From: Conidiobolus incongruus B7586
Taxonomy: Eukaryota; Entomophthoromycota; Entomophthoromycetes; Entomophthorales; Conidiobolaceae
Reading direction: 5' to 3'
DNA: 13,616 bases
NCBI GenBank assembly: GCA_000697335.1
Contig: JNEM01008822.1
Coordinates: 1 to 13,616, forward strand
Shown: piece after piece, positions 9,238-13,616 of the stretch
Position numbering within the stretch: position 1 is the first letter of the stretch
Layout: every line of letters begins with the position of its first letter
The notes under the pieces: generated by a model
The model's database searches: none
Told to the model about the DNA's origin: nothing
Seen by the model: the letters and a program-made list of their open reading frames with translations, nothing else
Made by a program: the position numbers and the translations under genes

Positions 9238-9890
9238 TTAATAGTTTCCTTTATTATTAATAACTTTTTGCTATACTTTTGGCAAACTTCTAACACTTAA
9301 AAAACAGTTCTTTTTATTAAGGACTGAAATTTAATGTTTCACAAACCAATTAAATTTTCCTGCAGAAATTTTCTTTCCTGCAAGCTGGTTTTTTAATTGC
9401 CTAAAGCAATTATAATCACATGGGTTATAATCAGGGGAATATACTGGATGTGGTAGTTCTTTCCAGTTATTTTTAATTAGAAAGTTTTTTACATTTTTTA
9501 AGCTTTAGTTAAATTATAAGGTACCTATTTTACATTTTTATTTATTAATTTTAGTTTAAACTTTAAAATATATAAAATACTTGTAAAACTAATATTAAAG
9601 TGCTTAGATAATTCTCTAGCTGAAATAAAAAGGTGCTTTTCAATATATTTTTTCACTCTATTTATAATTGAAAGAGTGACAGTTGAAGTTGGTCTTCTAG
9701 ATTTTAGCAGGTTTTGAATAGTTTCTCTCTTAGCCTTAAAGTAATTTACCTAGTGATAAATTGTTGATTTAGATAATGCTTCATTACCAAAAGCTGCTTG
9801 TAAATTTTAAATAATTTTATAGGGTTTATGGTTAAGTTTTACTAATACCAAAATAAAAGACTTTTGATGATTACTATTTGGTTTAAGCAT
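9238..9890 (-). pseudogene. mariner transposase pseudogene with catalytic core deleted
   Basis: The minus strand starts at ATG 9890 (MLKPNSNHQKSFILVLVKLN). The paired helix-turn-helix N-terminus typical of mariner follows: AFGNEALSKSTIYH, SRRPTS, then ISARELSKHFNISFTSILYI and VPYNLTKA. Near 9490-9505 the reading jumps directly to HPVYSPDYNPCDYNCF, RQLKNQLAGKK and a C-terminal KVINNKGNYY before a stop at 9238-9240. The third catalytic Asp survives in PCDY (codon 9415-9417). The first two catalytic Asp motifs (around 'DEKW' and 'HDN') are absent. Only about 218 codons remain where about 345 are usual, so roughly 110 central codons have gone. A few stops at expected Trp/Gln codons and a frame change are also present. 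Confidence 0.88.
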
Positions 9891-9942
9891 GATTAAATTA
9901 AACAACCAATTTTAAAAAGTTAATTTTTTAATCAAAAAAATA

Positions 9943-9970
<28 letters not shown>
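9943..9970. repeat. (AT)n microsatellite
   Basis: This is an uninterrupted run of AT dinucleotides inside the non-coding 5' part of mariner F. It is a likely slippage product with no function visible. Confidence 0.85.
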
Positions 9971-9974
<4 letters not shown>

Positions 9975-10611
9975 TATATAATTTCCTATTAACTTTGTAT
10001 ATATTTATTTATTTCAAACCAATAATATATTTGAAAAATCAGAAATTAAAAAATTTCCCATTATTTCAAATTCAAGGTAATAATAATTATAAAGTGGCTT
10101 TTTTAATTTTTTAACCTTAACCTAATTTAAAATCTTTAAGATCATTTTAAAAAAAGCTATTAAAGTTTTCCCTTTAGCAAAAAGTTTAAATCAGTTTTAG
10201 GAATATATTTAAAAAGTATAGAATGAGATTAACTCTTGTTAATATAAGATATTAATTGATTCTATATCTTGTAAACTTAAAAAAATTAAAAAAGTTAAAA
10301 ATAGATATTTTAAGTTTTAATTTTTTTATCAACAAAAATCTACAAATTTATAATTTACCTTAGGTAAATTTTAAGAGTTTATACTTTAATTAATTAATAA
10401 ATAAATATTATCATTTAATAATATATATTATTAATAAATATAATAGATTTTAATTATTTAATATAAGTTTTTTTTATTAAATATCAAGTAAGTTATTAAT
10501 AAAAATATAAGTTTTTTTAATTTTAATTTATTTTTATAGATTAGTATATTAAAACTAAAAATATATTTAAAATAAGTTATAAATTTGTAGATTTTAATAT
10601 TGATAGAAAAA

Positions 10612-11578
10612 TTAACATCTAGTATATTTATCTTTTGTTTTTTTAACTACTTTGAGTTTATAAGTTATTAAATCAATTAACTTCTTATATCAAATAAAAC
10701 TAATATTATTCTAAGCTTCTTAAATATACTGTTAAAGTTAATCTAAATTTTTTATAAAAAGGAAAGTTTTAATTATTATTATTAATTGATCTTAAAGTTA
10801 TTTAATTATGTTAAGATTAAAAAATTAAAGAGGCTTTTTTATAATAATTATTTTATTATTTTTAAACTATTTTATAATAATATTTATAATAAAGCAAAAA
10901 GGTATTATCTTATTAGAAAATAATATTTAATCTATTTATATTACTTAATATTTTTTTTAATTTATTACTTAAAATAATTTAATATATTTTAATAATAATT
11001 TTTTTATTAACTTTATAAAAATATTTTATACTTAAAAATATCATATATCTTAAAATTATAATTAACCTATTATTGTATTTTTAAGTTATAATAACTTACC
11101 ACTTATAAAGTAGTTTTTTCTCTTTTTTGAAATATTTAGCTTTTTTATTATATTTATTAAAATATATCTTTATTTTATTAAATTAAATAACCTTACTCTA
11201 GTTAATTTTGGTTTAACTTTAATATTAACATTTAAACTCTGATTTAGCTTTATAATGAGACCTTTTTAGTTAAAGGTATTTTTTCTTAAAATATAAATGA
11301 TATCTATTCTAATATAAAACATATATAATAATATTAATATTAATTAATATTTTAATATAATTTTGTAATTCTTATTTTTTTATAATAATATTATATTTAT
11401 TTATAATTTGAATATATTTAAGTTTTAGTTTAAATGTTTTTTTATCATTATTCTTAATAACCTTAGTTATAATAAATTAGGTAATACTAGTAATTCTAAT
11501 AATCTTATAAGCTAATTTATTTTCAATATAAAATTAATTAGTATATAAATAAACTATTTTAAAAAGAGATTTAGGTAT
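10612..11578 (-). pseudogene. Tc1-type transposase pseudogene, copy G
   Basis: This is the minus-strand transposase remnant of the oldest Tc1 copy, aligned base by base to 821-1835 of copy A. The start position (11576-11578) reads ATA instead of ATG, and the stop aligns at 10612-10614. The reading spans 967 nt against 1,015-1,017 in A and C, showing several small deletions. Gln, Trp, His and Asp codons are largely converted to stops, Tyr or Asn, and the GATAAT of the QDN motif is one of few catalytic fragments left. The adjacent arm sequences (inner motif 11698-11712, outer motif 11874-11889, 176 bp apart) are better kept. It cannot encode a product. Confidence 0.85.
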
Positions 11579-11902
11579 TATAATATTAATTTTAAAATAT
11601 TAGCTTAATAGTTTTATAATATATATAATATAATAAAAGAAAAAAAAGGATATATAAGTTTTATTATTTATATCCTTTTAATTTATAAACTTATAAATTT
11701 ATAACTCACCTTGGTTAAATTTTAAGTTTTGATATATTAACCAATAGCTAATGAAATAAAATCAAATATAATTATTTATAATTAACTAATATAGGTAAAT
11801 TATATATTTTAGTTTTAAATTTATTTAATTAATAATTATTTAAAATATAAGTAAATATATAAGTAATTTTGATTTTATAACTTACTTTTATAAGTTAGTA
11901 TA

Positions 11903-11933
11903 TATTCAATTTTAAATATTTTTTCTATTAAAA
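11903..11933. other. 31-bp spacer between copies G and C
   Basis: This is the only DNA between the TA after copy G (11901-11902) and the TA before copy C (11934-11935). It is AT-rich with no feature and may be original host DNA or the remains of another insertion. Confidence 0.6.
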
Positions 11934-11935
11934 TA

Positions 11936-12140
11936 CACTAGCCCACAAAAATAAGTCATAAAATCAAAATTATTTAAATATTTACTTATATCTTAAATAA
12001 TTCTAAATTAAATAAATTTAAATTACAATATATAATTTATTTATATTAATTGATTATAATTAACTATATTTGATTATATTATATTAGCTATTGGTTAATA
12101 TATCAAAACCTAAAATTTAACCAAAGTGAGTTATAAATTT
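11936..12140 (+). repeat. Copy C left arm with outer and inner motifs
   Basis: The outer motif AAAAATAAGTCATAAAA (11947-11963) and inner motif AAAGTGAGTTATAAA (12123-12137) point the same way. They are the probable transposase binding sites by analogy with IR/DR Tc1 elements. The inner one lies only about 26 bp upstream of the TATAAATA at 12163. Confidence 0.8.
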
Positions 12141-12162
12141 GTGGGTTTATAAGTTAAAAGGT

Positions 12163-12170
12163 TATAAATA
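12163..12170 (+). promoter_or_regulatory. Candidate TATA box of copy C transposase
   Basis: TATAAATA lies 87 bp before the transposase start position (12257), at the same place as in copies A and G. A promoter role is inferred. Confidence 0.4.
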
Positions 12171-12256
12171 ACAAAACTTATATATATCTTTTTTTCTTTT
12201 GTTATATTATTTATATTTTAAAACTATTAAGTTAATATTTTAAAATTAATATTATA

Positions 12257-13273
12257 ATACCTAAATCTCTCTCTAAAAAAGTTTATTTATATATTAATCA
12301 ATTTCATAATTAAAATAAATCAACTTATGAGATTGCTAGAATTACTAGTGTTAGCTAATCTACTATAACTAGGGTTATTAAGAACAATGCTAAAAAAACA
12401 CCTAAACCAAAACTTAAGTGTGCTAGGATTATAGATAAACATCATAAAAAGTATATTTGAAGATTAGTTAGTATAGGTAAATATAATACTATTATAGAAG
12501 TATAATAAGAATTATAAAACTATACAGGAATATTAGTTAGTATTAATACTATTATATATATTTTATGTTAGAATAGATACCACTCACATCTTAAGAAAAA
12601 ACACCCTTAACTAAAAAAGTCCTACTGTAAAGTTAAGTAGGAGTTTAAATGTCAACACTAAAGTTAAACTGAAACTAATTAGATTAAGGTTATTTAGTCT
12701 AATGAAACAAAAATATATCTTAATGGATTTAATAAAAAAGTTAGATGTTTCAAAAAAGATAAAGAATTATTTTATAACTATTATGTTATTATAGCCTAAA
12801 AATATAATAGTAGATTAATTATAGTTTAGGGATATATGTTATCTTTAGATATAGGGTATTTTTGTAAGGTTGATGGGGGAATTAATACTGAAATATACTA
12901 AAGTATTCTAAACAATAAATTGAAAAAAACTATTGAGTGATATAGATTAAAAAAATCAAATATTTTTTTCTAACAAGATAATACACTTTGCTATACTATA
13001 AATTCTACTATTAAATAGCTTAAAAATAACAAAATAACTATTATAAAATAGCTTCTTCAATCTTCTAATTTTAACCCAATTAAATATCTTTAGGATTAAT
13101 TAAAAAAATCAATTAAAGCTTTCCCCCTAGTAAAAAATTTAAATCAATTTTAAGAGTATATTCAAGAAGCTTAGAATAATATTAGTTTTGCTTAATATAA
13201 AAAACTAGTTGACTCTATACCCCACAAACTTAAAGAAGTTAGAAAAGCAAAAGATGAATATACTAGATATTAA
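12257..13273 (+). pseudogene. Tc1-type (DD34E) transposase pseudogene, copy C
   Basis: The span is 1,017 nt, exactly 338 codons plus a terminal TAA, with no net frameshift. The start codon reads ATA where copy A has ATG. Order: N-terminal helix-turn-helix (about residues 10-60, including ITRVIKNNAKKTPKPKLK), a linker with IIDK and RLVS, then the catalytic domain. That domain has a SNET motif (family SDET, first Asp now Asn), QDNT (second Asp kept) and NPIKYL (family NPIEYL, Glu now Lys), and it ends in the KLKEVRKAKDEYTRY tail. I count about 25 in-frame stops, nearly all where Gln or Trp is expected from the family or sister copies. This pattern is diagnostic of C-to-T/G-to-A decay such as RIP. 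No functional protein is possible. Confidence 0.93.
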
Positions 13274-13294
13274 TTTTCCTATTAATACTAAAAC

Positions 13295-13504
13295 TTGCAA
13301 ATTTATAACTTATCTTAAATATACTTTTAATGTTAATATATCAATTAATAGTTAATTAAATTTAACTATAAATATTATATTAAAAAATAAAAAATATTTA
13401 TTAATTACATAGTTTACTATAGGTTTATTTAAATTAGAATTGATTAAGATATTAATAGAAATATATATATTTTTAATTTTATAACTCACTTTTTTAGGCT
13501 AATG
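13295..13504 (-). repeat. Copy C right arm with inner and outer motifs
   Basis: The inner motif TTTATAACTTATCTT (13302-13316) and outer motif TTTTATAACTCACTTTTTT (13477-13495) are inverse to the left arm. The non-coding tail after the transposase stop consists almost only of this arm. Confidence 0.8.
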
Positions 13505-13527
13505 TATATTGATTTCAAAATTTATAT

Positions 13528-13616
13528 TTAAATTTAATCTTATTTAAACTAAATGGTTATTATCAAAAGTCTTTTATTTTTGTATCTTTAACACTTTACC
13601 ATAAATTTTTTAAAAT
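13528..13616 (+). pseudogene. 5' part of a second mariner transposase, cut by the window edge
   Basis: The last ~90 bases align to the start of the mariner F transposase (minus strand 9910-9820). Plus-strand reading gives YYQKSFIFVSL and HKFFK where F has NHQKSFILVLV and HKPYK. The start codon of F is not kept (TTA in its place at about 13540). It shares only a short upstream stretch (TTTAATCTTATTTAAACTAA against TTTAATCATGCTTAAACCAA), and no terminal repeat like that of F is seen between copy C and here. So either its 5' end is decayed or copy C inserted into it. The remainder lies beyond the window. Confidence 0.72.

Larger units (their letters stand above)
9147..10077 (-). mobile_element. 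mariner-type DNA transposon F, internally deleted
   Basis: This 931-bp element is inserted into copy E. The left end (CTCTGCATTTTTAATAATGGGAA) and the inverse of the right end (CCTTGAATTTGAAATAATGGGAA) form imperfect terminal repeats. TA lies outside each end (9145-9146 and 10078-10079). Its minus-strand transposase belongs to the mariner branch (third catalytic residue Asp), not to the Tc1 family around it. It is shorter than a usual ~1.3-kb mariner because the middle of the transposase is missing. It looks less decayed than copy E, as expected for the last insertion in this stack. After removal of F the flanks join with about six more bases than copies A and C have there, so the boundaries may be off by a few bases. 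Confidence 0.85.
8369..10320 (+). pseudogene. Tc1-type transposase pseudogene, copy E (interrupted by F)
   Basis: The same DD34E transposase as in copies A and C, in two pieces: 8369-9146 before the mariner insertion and about 10080-10320 after it. The start is ATA (8369-8371) where copy A has ATG. Recognisable stretches include KKHLQLKK-like and IIFRDIYYL-like regions, the second catalytic Asp context (GATAATACT after 9080), and the end aligned with RKAKGRYTRY just before 10320. The position of the catalytic Glu is no longer Glu. Stops and frameshifts are abundant. It is dead twice over, by point decay and by insertion. Assignment relies on nucleotide alignment to copies A and C rather than on the protein. 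Confidence 0.85.
8046..10546 (+). mobile_element. Tc1-type DNA transposon, copy E, inserted in G and split by F
   Basis: This is another copy of the A/C family with its transposase on the plus strand, opposite to its host copy G. The left end is TACTATTTTACAAAAGTTAG and the right end is TATAGATTAGTA, with TA on both outer sides (8044-8045 and 10547-10548). Removing mariner F and its extra TA leaves about 1,568 bp, which equals copies A and C. The double motifs are kept: left at about 8057-8073 and 8234-8247 (176 bp apart), right at about 10347 and 10521. Decay is heavy, with many indels and C-to-T/G-to-A changes, so this is an old layer although it postdates G. Confidence 0.9.
2160..11900 (-). 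mobile_element. Tc1-type DNA transposon, copy G, split by two insertions
   Basis: This older member of the same family as copy A, in the same orientation, survives as three blocks: 2160-2286, 8006-8045 and 10549-11900. Together they come to about 1,519 bp against 1,567-1,569 for intact-length copies. The left end is TACTAGCCTATAAAAATCAG and the right end is AAGTTAGTA followed by TA (11901-11902). The first break holds the LTR retrotransposon and the second holds copy E, flanked by TA at 8044-8045 and 10547-10548. Across both breaks the order and sequence follow the left arm of copy A: TAATATAATATATA spans the retrotransposon site and TTGATATATTAA the E site. It is heavily decayed, more than A or C, as expected for the oldest layer. 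Confidence 0.88.
11936..13504 (+). mobile_element. Tc1-type DNA transposon, copy C (inactive, full length)
   Basis: This is the best-preserved full-length copy (1,569 bp), uninterrupted, with transposase on the plus strand. The left end is CACTAGCCCACAAAAATAAG and the right end the inverse, ending TTTAGGCTAATG. TA flanks it at 11934-11935 and 13505-13506. Outer motifs lie at about 11947-11963 and 13477-13495, and inner motifs at about 12123-12137 and 13302-13316, spaced 176 and 175 bp. Its transposase frame is collinear from start to stop, with decay almost only by C-to-T and G-to-A changes. It is therefore among the younger Tc1 copies here and a good guide to the family. Confidence 0.94.

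Noticed and set aside
2160-10546. One single Tc1 copy running from the TIR at 2160 to the end at 10546
   Set aside because: A second terminal sequence at 8046 and the length of 1,568 bp for 8046-10546 (without F) show two copies. The 2160 end instead continues at 10549 in copy G.
1-13616. Mitochondrial DNA or a naturally AT-rich genome
   Set aside because: No mitochondrial genes are present, the content is nuclear-type transposons, and stops at Gln/Trp codons reflect mutation of once-coding sequence and not base preference alone.
1-13616. A centromere
   Set aside because: RIP-degraded transposon piles occur in some fungal centromeres, but nothing in the sequence distinguishes that from other heterochromatin. 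CENP-A data would be needed.
1-13616. CRISPR array, tRNA, rRNA or a novel defence or gene system
   Set aside because: No regular spaced repeats, no cloverleaf-like segments, no conserved rRNA stretches and no intact unassigned reading frame were seen on either strand.

Overview
The window is extremely A+T-rich and holds no recognisable intact host gene. It is a pile of broken transposable elements, and almost all of it can be assigned to one. The decay pattern points to a filamentous ascomycete with repeat-induced point mutation (RIP). Where ancestral transposase codons can be inferred, in-frame stops fall almost entirely at former Gln (CAA/CAG to TAA/TAG) and Trp (TGG to TAG/TGA) codons, and His, Asp and Met codons show matching C-to-T and G-to-A changes. 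Such AT-rich, repeat-packed blocks are known from ascomycetes with compartmentalised genomes. I cannot name the species.

Layout. Positions 1-588 are unassigned AT-rich DNA. Four copies (A, G, E, C) of one Tc1-type (DD34E) DNA transposon family, about 1,568 bp long, follow. Copy A (591-2157, transposase on the minus strand) is followed by a single TA dinucleotide and then copy G (2160-11900, minus). G has been split twice. A Ty3/gypsy-type chromovirus (2287-8000, minus, 399-bp LTRs, AATAT target duplication) sits in its left arm. Another Tc1 copy, E (8046-10546, plus), sits at a TA a little further in. E is itself split by a small mariner-type element, F (9147-10077, minus), which has lost the middle of its transposase. 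After a 31-bp spacer comes copy C (11936-13504, plus), which keeps a collinear 339-codon reading frame carrying about 25 stops. The last ~90 bp (13528-13616) are the start of a second mariner copy related to F.

The copies explain each other. Copy A supplies the empty-site sequence for the retrotransposon and E insertions into G, which fixes the boundaries and the order: G first, then the retrotransposon and E, then F inside E. The Tc1 copies share an unusual end structure. Each end carries an outer and an inner copy of a motif close to AAGTGAGTTATAAA, spaced about 175 bp apart, as in IR/DR-type Tc1 elements such as Sleeping Beauty. I found no RNA gene, CRISPR array, origin or novel gene system; the interest is in the nested stratigraphy, the RIP signature and the double-motif transposon ends.
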